A DNA stretch of 21,212 nt from CAZCFB01 sp964511535 (lineage in GTDB: Bacteria > Myxococcota_A > Polyangia > GCA-2747355 > CAZCFB01): NCBI GenBank assembly GCA_964511535.1, contig CAZEFW010000168.1:1-21212 (forward strand), written 5' to 3'. Positions 1-9,606 of this stretch are shown here, one piece after another (within the stretch, counting starts at the first letter, position 1; every line of letters starts with the position of its first letter). The position numbers and the translations under genes are program-made. The notes under the pieces were generated by a model. It was not told where the DNA came from. It worked only from the letters and a program-made list of their open reading frames with translations, and ran no database searches.

Positions 1-667
1 TCCCGCGCGCCGCGCCCCCCCCCCCTCGGGGGGGGCGTTCGCCCTGGGGGGGGGCCTGGGCGATGACCGGCCTCGGCACCAGCCCCCCCACCACGCTGGC
101 CAGCGCGCCCTCCATGCCAGCCACCACGATGACCACAGACGCCGCCATCAGCCGGTCCCGCTGGCTCAACACCCGGTGGATCCCGGCCACGCCGACATCC
201 ACCAGCCGGCCCACCCGGTTCCCCATCAGCTCGGCGGTCAGGATCGCCTCCTCGGCCACGGGCAGGTCCCCGGTCCCGGCCGTGACCACCAGCACCTCGC
301 CCCTGCCCCGGTCCTCGAACTCCCGCTGCCTCAACACCAGCGCCCGGGCCACCGGGTGATGGTCCAGCCCCCCGGGCGCGTCCTCGTGGCCGCGCACCTC
401 ATCGGCCAGTTCGGGCTCCACCCGGGTGACCAGCACGTTGCGTCCGCCCTTGCCCAGCTCGGCGACGATGCCGGCGATCTGCGCCGCCGTCTTGCACGAC
501 CCGAGCACCACCTCGGGGAAGCCGAGGCGCAGGTCGCGGTGATGATCCACCCGCGCGTAGCCGAGGTCGGCGAAGGGCAGGTCCCGCAGCCGGGCCACCC
601 CATCGTCCACTGACAGATCCCCGGACTCGATGCGCTGCAGCAGCGCCTTGATGGATGCCTCGTCCAT
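1..667 (-). CDS. larB: LarB, nickel-pincer cofactor biosynthesis carboxylase/hydrolase (3' end missing)
   Basis: LarB carboxylates and hydrolyses nicotinic acid adenine dinucleotide in the first step of the nickel-pincer cofactor of lactate racemase and related enzymes. The ATG at 667 follows TAAGGAGAG, which overlaps the stop of the upstream gene, so translation is probably coupled. About 203 residues read as a normal LarB: an N-terminal helical part (MDEASIKALLQRIESGDLSV), LGSCKT near residues 55-60, GTGDLPVAEEA at 131-141 and VAGMEGALASVVGGL at about 182-196, all typical of this AIR-carboxylase-like fold. After PVIA (200-203) the family normally continues VPTSVGYG. Here the frame stays open but reads QAPPQGERPPRGGG from G and C homopolymers, so bases 1-58 are probably unreliable. 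The true C-terminus is outside the window. No larC or larE is visible. The family call is firm and the terminal sequence is not. Confidence 0.88.
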   Translation of the reverse strand, partial: MDEASIKALLQRIESGDLSVDDGVARLRDLPFADLGYARVDHHRDLRLGFPEVVLGSCKTAAQIAGIVAELGKGGRNVLVTRVEPELADEVRGHEDAPGGLDHHPVARALVLRQREFEDRGRGEVLVVTAGTGDLPVAEEAILTAELMGNRVGRLVDVGVAGIHRVLSQRDRLMAASVVIVVAGMEGALASVVGGLVPRPVIAQAPPQGERPPRGGGGAARG

Positions 668-682
668 GCCTCGCTCCTCTCC

Positions 683-1921
683 TTACTTCTTGAACAGCCG
701 CACCCGCTCGATGGAGCGCGGCGTGGCCGCGATGACCTTCAGCCGCACGTCCGCCACCTCCACCTCCTCCCCGGCCCGGGGGATCCGCTCCAGCAGATCG
801 AGGATCAGGCCGGCGATGGTCTCGTACTCCTCGTCCTCGGGAAGCTCCACCCCGCAGGTGTCGTTGATCCGCTCCACCTCGGCGCGCCCCGCCACGAGGA
901 AGGTGCCCCCCTGCTCGGCGCGGATGGAGCGGCGCTCCCCCTGGTCGTACTCGTCGTCGATCTCCCCCACCACCTCCTCGAGGATGTCCTCAATGGTCAC
1001 CACCCCGGTGGCGCCGCCGTACTCGTCCACCACCACCGCCATGCCCTGCCCCTCCCGCTTGAGCCGCACCAGGGTCTTCTCCACCGGCTGGCTCTCGGGC
1101 ACGAAGATGGCCGGGCGGGACAGGTCCTGCAGCGGGTCCTCGGGCGAGGCGCGCAGCAGATCGAAGGCGTGCACAACGCCGATCATCTGGTCCACCCGGT
1201 CGCGGTACAGCGGGATGCGCGTGTGGCGCTTCTCGGTGATCTCCTGGGCCAGGTCCTCCAGGGTGGCGTCGATGGGCAGCGCGCACACATCGCTCAGGGG
1301 CACCATCACGTCCTCGGCGGTGGCCTGGCGGAAGTCGAACAGCCGCTCCACCATCTCCTCTTCCTGCTCGCTGATCTGGTCATCGCCCTCGTGGTCCGAC
1401 AGGCGGATCAGCAGGCGCAGCTCCTCCCGGCTCAGGATGGCCTGGGAGCCCTTCTCCAGCCGCAGCGCCCGGATCAGCAAGTTCGACAGCCAGGTGCCCA
1501 CGGCCACGAAGGGGAAGAACAGGTAGCGGAAACCCCACAGGAGGTAGATCGCCCGGGCCACGGTGCGGTCGGCGTATTTCTGGAACAGGCTCTTCGGCAC
1601 GATCTCGCCGAACACCAGCACCAGCGGCGCCATCACCGCCATGGAGATCAGCTCCGCCTGGTCCGGGTACATCGGCAGCAGGCTCAGGGTGGCCACCACC
1701 GTGCTGAGCACCACGCAGATGTTGGTCCCCACCAGCGAGGTGGAGATCAGCTCCCCCGGATCATCCAGAAAGCGCATCAGCACCGCGGCGCGGCGCCCGC
1801 CCACGCGCTCGGCGGCGGCGCGCAACTTCACCTTGTCCGCCGCCACCAGGGCGATCTCCGTGCCGGAGAAGAACGCCTCCATCAGGATGCAGGCCGCGAG
1901 GATGATGATGGTGGTGGTCAC
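683..1921 (-). CDS. CNNM/CBS-domain transporter-like protein (HlyC/CorC family), full length
   Basis: This 412-residue integral membrane protein belongs to the hemolysin C/CorC (CNNM) family, whose members are implicated in magnesium, cobalt or sodium efflux and ion homeostasis. Residues 1 to about 185 form the CNNM (DUF21) transmembrane domain, with EAFFSGTEIAL at 15-25 and VFGEIVPKSL at 103-112. A CBS pair follows (about 200-320), containing EDVMVPL, RIPLYRD and AVVVDEYGGATGVVTIEDILEE. A CorC_HlyC domain ends the protein (about 335-410). The start is GTG at 1921, four bases inside the stop of the preceding paralogue (GTGA overlap), with AGGAGG seven bases upstream, so it is translationally coupled. 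It is shorter at the N-terminus and longer at the C-terminus than its neighbour. Family assignment is firm; the transported ion cannot be read from the sequence. The old name hemolysin does not imply toxicity. Confidence 0.9.
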   Translation of the reverse strand: MTTTIIILAACILMEAFFSGTEIALVAADKVKLRAAAERVGGRRAAVLMRFLDDPGELISTSLVGTNICVVLSTVVATLSLLPMYPDQAELISMAVMAPLVLVFGEIVPKSLFQKYADRTVARAIYLLWGFRYLFFPFVAVGTWLSNLLIRALRLEKGSQAILSREELRLLIRLSDHEGDDQISEQEEEMVERLFDFRQATAEDVMVPLSDVCALPIDATLEDLAQEITEKRHTRIPLYRDRVDQMIGVVHAFDLLRASPEDPLQDLSRPAIFVPESQPVEKTLVRLKREGQGMAVVVDEYGGATGVVTIEDILEEVVGEIDDEYDQGERRSIRAEQGGTFLVAGRAEVERINDTCGVELPEDEEYETIAGLILDLLERIPRAGEEVEVADVRLKVIAATPRSIERVRLFKK

Positions 1922-3003
1922 CGGGGCCCCTCCTCGTCCAGCAGCCCCGGCAGGGGCGTGCCCTCGCCGAACTCGCCGGTGGGGTGCGGGACCTCCTTCT
2001 CGTCGACGATCTCGCCGAACAGCTCCTCCAGCAGGTCCTCCATGGTGACCACGCCCACCATCTTGCCGTACTCGTCCACCACCACCGCCAGGTGGGTCAT
2101 GTTGCGCCGGAACTCGCGAAGCTGCTGGGCGCAGGTCACGGTGCGCGGGATGTAGTGCACCGGGTGCAGCAGGTCCTGCAGCCGCACCTTGCGCCCGGGC
2201 AGGCGATAGGCAGTGGCGATGAGGTCCTTGGCGTAGACCACCCCCTTGATGCGCTCTTTCGCCCCCTGGTACACGGGGATGCGGCTGTACTGGCTCTGCT
2301 TGACCATGGACAGCACCCGCCCCATGGGGGTGGAGGCGCTCAGGGCGAACACCTCCGCGCCGGGGGTCATCACCTCCACCACCCGGCGGTCGCCGAACTT
2401 GAAGATGTTGTGGATCAGCTCCTGCTCCCCCTCGTCGATCACCCCCTCCTCCGAGCCGGCGTCCACCATGGTCAGGAACTCCGACTCGCCCACGGCGTCA
2501 TCTTCGGGCTGCTCCACCTTGCGGTCCACCAGGTAGACCACCAGGTCAGCGATCTTCTCGATGACGAACCGCAGCGGGGCCATGACCCAGGAGAGCAGCA
2601 GCAGCGGCCGCGCCGCGGCGATGGACCATTTCTGCACCAGCCGGACGGCCAGATTCTTGGCGGTGATCTCGCCCAGGAACAGGATCAGGGTCACCGAGAT
2701 GCCGGTGGAGATGAAGGTCACCAGCACATCGCCCAGGTGGCCGGCGAAGCGGCTGACCGTGGACGCCATCAGCGCCGACGCGCCGATGTTGACGAACTCG
2801 TTCCCGATGAAGATGGTGGCGATGAGCCGCCGCGGGTGATCCAGCAGCGAGCGGATCAGGCCGGCCCTGGGGTGGCCGTCCTCGCCCAGCTTGATCAGCT
2901 GCACCCGCGCGAGGGAGAAGAGCGCCGTCTCCGAGCCGGAGAAGAAGCCTGACATGAGCAGCAGGGCGAAGAAGAGCAGCAGCCGGAGGATCTCGCCTTC
3001 CAT
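1918..3003 (-). CDS. CNNM/CBS-domain transporter-like protein (HlyC/CorC family) without the C-terminal CorC domain
   Basis: This is a 361-residue paralogue of the next gene. The CNNM (DUF21) membrane domain covers about residues 1-175, with MSGFFSGSETALFSLARVQ at 17-35 and FLGEITAKNLAVR at 109-121. In the second motif the usual Pro-Lys of the family is Ala-Lys. A CBS pair follows (about 205-330: EVMTPGAEVFAL, SRIPVYQG, AVVVDEYGKMVGVVTMEDLLEE). The protein then ends in about 30 acidic or proline-rich residues where the family usually carries a CorC_HlyC domain. ATG at 3003 lies 9 bases after the kinase stop, and a GGAGGTG lies 12 bases upstream of the ATG, a somewhat long spacing. Two unequal paralogues translated as a pair may form a heterodimer through CBS-CBS contacts; that is inference. 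Confidence 0.88.
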   Translation of the reverse strand: MEGEILRLLLFFALLLMSGFFSGSETALFSLARVQLIKLGEDGHPRAGLIRSLLDHPRRLIATIFIGNEFVNIGASALMASTVSRFAGHLGDVLVTFISTGISVTLILFLGEITAKNLAVRLVQKWSIAAARPLLLLSWVMAPLRFVIEKIADLVVYLVDRKVEQPEDDAVGESEFLTMVDAGSEEGVIDEGEQELIHNIFKFGDRRVVEVMTPGAEVFALSASTPMGRVLSMVKQSQYSRIPVYQGAKERIKGVVYAKDLIATAYRLPGRKVRLQDLLHPVHYIPRTVTCAQQLREFRRNMTHLAVVVDEYGKMVGVVTMEDLLEELFGEIVDEKEVPHPTGEFGEGTPLPGLLDEEGPR

Positions 3004-3012
3004 GGATGGAGC

Positions 3013-4380
3013 TTACACCTCCGACGAGGCAAACGGGATGCGAACAACGAAAGTGGCGCCCGCGGGGTCCGCGGGCTCCACCCAGACCGTGCCCCGGTGG
3101 GCCTCGACGAAGCTCTTGACGATGGACAGCCCGAGCCCGGTGCCGCCGTGCTCCCGGGTGGGGGTGGTCTCGCCCTGGAAGAAGGAGTCGAAGATGCGCT
3201 CGCGCTCCGCCGGATCCACGCCCACGCCCGAGTCCGAGACGCGGAACAGGACCGCGCCGTCCTCGCGGTTCACGATGACCTTCACCTCGCCGTCGGTGGG
3301 CGTGAACTTGAGCGCGTTGCTCAGCAGGTTGATCAGCACCTGCTTGAGCCGGGCATGATCCCCGGAGATGGCTGGCAGGTCGCCGGGCACCTCCTGGGTC
3401 AGCTCGACGCCCTTGCGCTGGTACTGCCGCTCCATCTCGCCGACCACCTCGCTCAACAGCAGGCTCGGGTTGACCCGGGCGATGTCGAGCTCCAGGCTGC
3501 CGGCGGCGATGCGTGACATGTCGAGCAGCTCGGAGAAGAGCTCCATCAGCTGCGTGGCGTTCCCCTGCATCACGTCCAGGAAGCCGCGCTGCCCCTCGGT
3601 GAGGGCGCCGGCCAGGCCGTCCAGGAGCATCTCGCCGTAGCCCATGATGCTGGTGAGCGGCGTGCGCAGCTCGTGGCTCACCGACGCCACGAAGCCGCTC
3701 TTGAGCCGGTCCAGCTCCCGCAGCTTCTCCAGCGAGTTGGCGAGCCGTTGGTTCCGCTCCGACAGCTCGTCGTAGGCGTCCTGCACGGCGGCCAGGTGCA
3801 GCTGGGTGGTGAGCTGGCGGCTGTGTCCGGAGTCCACCATCACCTCCACCACCTCGCCGATGGCCTGCACCACCTGGGACATGCGCGGCAGCTCCACCCG
3901 GCGCATGGTGCGCAGCTCCGAGACCGCCCCCTCGAGCCAGGGGTCGTCGGCGGCGACGCCCTGGGCGCCCTGGACCGTGATGAGCGAGTCCTCCACTGCC
4001 GCGGGTTCGCGAGTGGTGAATGGCCCCACGACGATATAGCCCACGCGCCGGCCCTGGTGCTCCACCCCGAGCAGCATGTTCTCCAGCCCGCAACAGCAAG
4101 GCAGGTGCAACACCTCGCCCGGCGGCAGGTCATGCTCACCATTGAGGATGCTCTCGTAGCCCACGCAGCTGTCCCGGGCCCCCTTGCGCGGGCCGAGGTG
4201 CGTGCAGGGCGCGCCCTCCGGGATCCCATCCACGATGAGGCCGGCGTGGCAGTCGATGACCGAGACGCCTGTCCTGTGCAGGTTCGCCAGCACCTGGCAC
4301 AGGCGCTGGAGTGACTCACGATCGATGATCTCGGCCAGGCCGAGCTCTGCGCATCGATCGCTGGGGGAGGGTTCCTTCAA
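3013..4380 (-). CDS. PocR-domain sensor histidine kinase
   Basis: This 455-residue kinase has no obvious membrane segment, so it is probably cytoplasmic. Residues about 15-180 form a PocR-type ligand-binding domain: RESLQRLCQVLANLHRTGVS, then a cysteine series C44, C59, C72 and C95-C96-C97, then GYIVVGPF. This domain family is known or proposed to bind small metabolites, and its cysteines are typical. A coiled linker (about 195-228) leads to the HisKA domain with SHELRTPL, phospho-acceptor His236. The HATPase domain has its N box at NLLSNALKF (351-359), G1 at DSGVGV (383-388) and G2 at GGTGLGL (412-418). All catalytic motifs are intact. The start is TTG at 4380 with GAGG about 8 bases upstream. 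The 103-base gap before it has a weak TATACT (4431-4426) with no matching -35. No response regulator is adjacent, so the partner is unknown. It heads the probable kinase-CNNM-CNNM-larB operon. Confidence 0.9.
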   Translation of the reverse strand: MKEPSPSDRCAELGLAEIIDRESLQRLCQVLANLHRTGVSVIDCHAGLIVDGIPEGAPCTHLGPRKGARDSCVGYESILNGEHDLPPGEVLHLPCCCGLENMLLGVEHQGRRVGYIVVGPFTTREPAAVEDSLITVQGAQGVAADDPWLEGAVSELRTMRRVELPRMSQVVQAIGEVVEVMVDSGHSRQLTTQLHLAAVQDAYDELSERNQRLANSLEKLRELDRLKSGFVASVSHELRTPLTSIMGYGEMLLDGLAGALTEGQRGFLDVMQGNATQLMELFSELLDMSRIAAGSLELDIARVNPSLLLSEVVGEMERQYQRKGVELTQEVPGDLPAISGDHARLKQVLINLLSNALKFTPTDGEVKVIVNREDGAVLFRVSDSGVGVDPAERERIFDSFFQGETTPTREHGGTGLGLSIVKSFVEAHRGTVWVEPADPAGATFVVRIPFASSEV

Positions 4381-4483
4381 GGGTTGACCTCGCGTCGTGC
4401 GGGGGCCGAACAGTCCATGCTACCCAGTATATCTAGCGGCCAGGCAGCCCGAGCGCAACGGTGGAGACACGAAAAGTGTGTAA

Positions 4484-5449
4484 TCAAGGCAGAACTGGCC
4501 GCAGGGGGATCGGCACGAGCAGCAGGAAGAAGAGCACCAACATGCCCACGCACAGGGCCCTGCGCCCGCCGGTCAGCGGCGCCTCCCCCACCGGCGGGTG
4601 GTACTCGCCGCCCGAGGCGCGCTTCATCACCCGCAGCAGGATGAACCAGATGAACCAGGACAGCCCGGCGGACCAGCCCATGGCCACCGCCTTGCCCAGC
4701 TCCACCTTGAGGCTCAGCTCCCACACCGTGTACAGGCTGCCGCCCAGGGCGAGCAGCAGCAGGCCCCTGTGCAGCCAGCCCGAGGTGCGGTTGTGCCCGG
4801 GCCCGAAGTAGGCGTACGCGATGTGGCCGCCGTCGAGCTGGCCGATGGGCATCAGGTTGAGCATGGTAACCAGCAGCCCGACCCAGCCAGCCCAGGCCAC
4901 CGGGTGCAGGAACACGTCCAGGCCCCCGCCCGGCAGCAGCTGGCCCTTCACCAGCAGCTTGGCCGCGTGGTACAGGACCGAGCCCCCCTCCAGGAAGCCG
5001 GCGGCCACCGGGCGCACCTCCGACAGGTGCAGCCCGAGCAGCAGCACGGGCAGCGCCACCACCAGCCCGGCCAGCGGCCCCGACGCGCCGATGTCGGCCA
5101 GGGCGTCTCGCGACTCCACGCGCCCCTCCATGCGGATCACCGCGCCCATGGTGCCCACCGGCGGCAAGGGGATCGGGATGAAGTATGGCAAGGTGGCGCG
5201 CACGCCGTGGCGCCGCGCCAGCACGAAGTGGCCCATCTCGTGGGTCAGCAGGATCCCCATGATCGACGCCGAGTAGGGCAGCCCGTCCAGCAGCAGGGGC
5301 AGGATCCGTCCCAGGTCGAGGAACGGGATGTCGCCGTGCACGTTGACCACGCCGACCCAGGTGGTGGTGAACCCGGTCAGCAGGAAGAGGCCCAGGTGGA
5401 GCGGGTAGTTGGTCCGCCGCGGCGGCGCGTCCTGGCGCGGAGAGTCCAC
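4484..5449 (-). CDS. Site-2 protease family (M50) intramembrane zinc metalloprotease
   Basis: This 321-residue polytopic membrane protein has about six to seven hydrophobic segments. The zinc-binding HExxH is HEMGH at residues 70-74. The second active-site motif is NLMPIGQLDGGH at 198-209, with Asp206 as the third ligand. There is no PDZ insertion between them, unlike RseP, so this is the compact S2P type. Such enzymes cut membrane-spanning helices, often those of anti-sigma factors or stress sensors. The start is GTG at 5449, with GGGGA about 8 bases upstream and only 12 bases after the dnaJ stop, so it is very likely co-transcribed with the chaperone operon. The TGA stop at 4486-4484 is not followed by a convincing terminator. 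Fold and catalytic motifs are clear; the substrate is unknown. Confidence 0.88.
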   Translation of the reverse strand: MDSPRQDAPPRRTNYPLHLGLFLLTGFTTTWVGVVNVHGDIPFLDLGRILPLLLDGLPYSASIMGILLTHEMGHFVLARRHGVRATLPYFIPIPLPPVGTMGAVIRMEGRVESRDALADIGASGPLAGLVVALPVLLLGLHLSEVRPVAAGFLEGGSVLYHAAKLLVKGQLLPGGGLDVFLHPVAWAGWVGLLVTMLNLMPIGQLDGGHIAYAYFGPGHNRTSGWLHRGLLLLALGGSLYTVWELSLKVELGKAVAMGWSAGLSWFIWFILLRVMKRASGGEYHPPVGEAPLTGGRRALCVGMLVLFFLLLVPIPLRPVLP

Positions 5450-6545
5450 AGAGTCTTCCCCTTACCCCTCGCTGTCGGCCTCGCGGGCGGCGACCTGGCG
5501 CTGGAACTCGGCGCGCCGCGGCTCCATGGCCGGCGTGAGCGCGCGCTCCAGCTCCTCCAGGATCCGCAGCTGCTCCGCGCCCAGCGCCACCGGCGTCTCC
5601 ACATCCACCTGCACCAGCTGGTCGCCGCGGCCGCGCGTACGCCGCAGCCCCTTCTTCCGGAGGCGGAAGGTGCGCCCCGACTGGGTCCCCGGGGGGATCT
5701 TCATCTTCACCTCACCCTCCAGGGTGGGGACCACGGCGACGCCCCCGCGGGCCGCAGTGATCAGGGAGATCGGCACCTGGATCACGAGGTCGGATCCTCG
5801 CACGGTGAACAGCGGGTCTCGCTCCACCTCCACCCGCACCAGCAGGTCACCCGGGGTGCCGCCGTTGCGCCCCGGCTCCCCCTGCCCCTCCACCACGCGC
5901 ACGTCGCCGCTCCGGGCGCCCCCGGGGATCCGCACCATGTACTCCCGCGGCCGATCCACGGTGCCGAGGGCGCCGCACGCCTTGCACTGCTCGGTTATCA
6001 CCACCCGCTGGCCGCCGCAACGAGGGCAGCGCTGGGGCAGCGAGAGCAGGCGGCTGCGATCCCGCAGCTCCCCCTTGCCCTCGCACTCCGGGCAGGTGCG
6101 TGTGCCGCCAGGCGCCGCGCCGCTGCCGCTGCAGGCGCCGCACGACTCGGGGACCTTGAACTGGATCCGCCGGCTGACCCCGAGGGCCGCCTCCTCGAGA
6201 GAGAGCTTGATGCGCGCGTTGACGTCCCGCCCGTCCCGCTTCCGCCGCGGACGGCGGGCGCCGAGGATGTCATCCACCAGGTTGCCCACCAGCTCCCTGG
6301 GGCCCTTGCCCTCCACCCGGCGGCGGCGGTCGTACTCCGCCCGACGGTCCACGTCCGAGAGCAGGCTGAAGGCGTCGTTGCACGCCTTGAAGCGCTCGGC
6401 GGCGTCCGGGTCATCCGGGTTCTTGTCCGGGTGGTAGCGCAGGGCCTGACGCCGGTAGGCTGCCTTGATCTGCTCCTGGGTCGCCGACGGGTGGATCCCG
6501 AGCAGCTCGTAGTGGTCGATGGAGGCTATGGACCGGGTTCCTCGC

Positions 6546-8426
<1,881 letters not shown>

Positions 8427-8455
8427 GTGCGCTTCCTCGTTCCTTCTCGTTTACG

Positions 8456-8495
8456 CCCCTGGCCCAGCCAGGGGGTGTCGGGGCGGCTGCGCCCC
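8456..8495 (-). promoter_or_regulatory. Tandem hairpins between grpE and dnaK
   Basis: On the transcribed strand two perfect stems lie in the 88-base grpE-dnaK spacer. The nearer to grpE is GGGGCG-CAGC-CGCCCC (8495-8480, 6-bp stem, 4-base loop). The second is CCCCTGGC-TGG-GCCAGGGG (8474-8456, 8-bp stem, 3-base loop). No T run follows either stem, so a simple terminator is unlikely. They could be a processing or mRNA-stability element that sets the DnaK:GrpE ratio, or a leaky attenuator; that is inference. The dnaK ribosome-binding site lies just downstream and is not sequestered by them. Confidence 0.45.
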
Positions 8496-8514
8496 TTGAA
8501 AGACCCGGGCCTGG

Positions 8515-9487
8515 CTAACCTTCCTCCGGCGCCCTCGCCCCCGGGTCCTGATCGTCGTCGTCCGCGGGCGGCGCGCCAATGGGCGCGGGCTTCGCGGCCT
8601 CTTCTTCGTCCTCCACCACCACCTCGTCCTCTTCCAGGTCCACCGCGTCCGGGATCCCCTCCACCAGCACCTCGTCCTCCTCTGGCTCCGCCGCGACGAC
8701 CTCCTCCTCCTGCTCTGGCTCCTGCTCTGGCTCNNNNNNNNNNNNNNNNNNNNNNNNNNNNNNNNNNNNNNNNNNNNNNNNNNNNNNNNNNNNNNNNNNN
8801 NNNNNNNNNNNNNNNNNNNNNNNNNNNNNNNNNCTCCTGCTCTGGCTCCTGCTCTGGCTCTGGCTCCGGCTCCGGCTCTGGCCCCTTGGAGACCACGACC
8901 ATGGCGGCTCGCACCAGCTTGTCTCCCCGCATGTACCCCTTGCGCATGTCGAAGGTGATGGTGCCCATCTCGTGGTCCGAATGGAGCTGCTGGATCGCCT
9001 CGTGACGCTCCGGGTTGAACATCTCGCCCACGGACTCGAATTGCTTGATGTTGTACCGCTCCAGGGTCCCGAGCAACTGCTTGTAGACCATGTCCACGCC
9101 ATCGCGCAGCGCGGCCGCCTCCCCCTCCACGTCCTTCACATGCTCCAAGGCGCGCTCCATGTTGTCCGCGACGCCGAGGAAATCCAGCACCACCCGCTCC
9201 TCGCCCTGCCTCACCCGATCGCGCATATCGCGGCGGGCGCGCTTCTTGTAATTCTCGAACTCGGCGGCGGTGCGCAGGAGCCGATCCTTGAGCCTGGCGT
9301 TGTCCTCCACCAGCCCGGCCATCACGGTGCTCAGGGACGATGTGGGGCGCGCTGGCGGTGCGTCCTCTGCGGGCGCGCTCTCCTCTGCCTGCTGGTCGTC
9401 CGGCTCCGTGGCTCCCTCCTCGGCCTGCTCGGGCTCCTCGGTCCCGGCCTCAACGCGGGGCTCCTCTCCGGTGTCGCTGGTGGGCAT
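8515..9487 (-). CDS. grpE: GrpE nucleotide-exchange factor with long acidic repeat tail (interrupted by assembly gap)
   Basis: GrpE releases ADP from DnaK. Residues 1-45 are a disordered acidic leader. A coiled coil (about 52-100, containing AAEFENYKKRARRD) leads to the four-helix and beta-wing region, ending MRKGYMRGDKLVRAAMVVVSK at about 181-201, where the family normally stops. Here it continues as PEPEPEPEPEQEPEQE into 100 N. On the far side the matching frame reads on from EPEQEPEQEEEVVAAEPEED through GIPDAVDLEEDEVVVED and ends ARAPEEG at a TAG (8517-8515). Joined literally through 100 N the frames do not match. They match if the true gap is a multiple of three, or if the two contig ends overlap by their shared 27 bases. 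The gene is therefore probably intact with a tail of at least 60 residues. ATG at 9487 has AGGAGG about 13 bases upstream. Confidence 0.9.
8707..8860. repeat. 12-bp tandem repeat (codes PEQE) on both sides of the gap
   Basis: On the plus strand the unit CTCCTGCTCTGG occurs twice plus CTC at 8707-8733, and the same 27 bases recur at 8834-8860 on the other side of the N run. Further related six-base units (GGCTCC, GGCTCT) follow to about 8880. On the coding strand the unit encodes Pro-Glu-Gln-Glu. Copy number is unknown because the array was not assembled through. Confidence 0.85.
8734..8833. other. Assembly gap of 100 N
   Basis: Exactly 100 undetermined bases, the usual placeholder for a scaffold gap of unknown size. 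It lies inside the repeat-coding tail of grpE. Identical 27-base flanks imply that the real distance may be zero, negative (overlapping ends) or several more repeat units. Confidence 0.98.
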
Positions 9488-9520
9488 CTCGAGTCGTATT
9501 CCTCCTCAACGTTAAGCGAT

Positions 9521-9550
9521 ATTATTAGTGCTTCGGGAGTCTTAGGTAAA
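9521..9550 (-). promoter_or_regulatory. Candidate housekeeping promoter for grpE-dnaK-dnaJ
   Basis: On the minus strand, in the 119-base hrcA-grpE spacer, TTTACC (9550-9545) is followed after 18 bases by AATAAT (9526-9521), which matches TATAAT at five of six positions. The spacer is clearly AT-richer than its surroundings. The predicted transcript start lies about 25 bases upstream of the grpE ATG. No TTAGCACTC-N9-GAGTGCTAA operator (CIRCE) is present, and no good heat-shock-sigma box was seen. Confidence 0.45.
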
Positions 9551-9606
9551 GCGAATCACGAAGAAAACTGCCCGCTGGAACCACCGAGATGCTGGCCGCG
9601 CGATCC

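Noticed and set aside
2546..4099. Long minus-strand open frame across the kinase and first CNNM gene
   Set aside because: Arg/Gly/Ala-rich out-of-frame reading of two genes with intact catalytic motifs.
4426..4431. TATACT on the minus strand before the histidine kinase as a promoter
   Set aside because: No -35 match at 16-19 bases and no TG extension; too weak to annotate.
4463..4482. ACAC/GTGT hairpin after the site-2 protease as a terminator
   Set aside because: Only a four-base stem with no T tail.
8495..8501. CTTGAAA, resembling a heat-shock sigma -35 box
   Set aside because: It points antisense to the operon and no CCCCAT-like -10 follows.
8707..8860. Repeat around the N run as a CRISPR array
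   Set aside because: Units are 12 bases, contiguous and in frame within grpE, with no spacers.
9488..9606. Possible CIRCE operator upstream of grpE (CTAAGACTC resembles one arm)
   Set aside because: Only six of nine bases match the left arm and there is no right arm at the required spacing.
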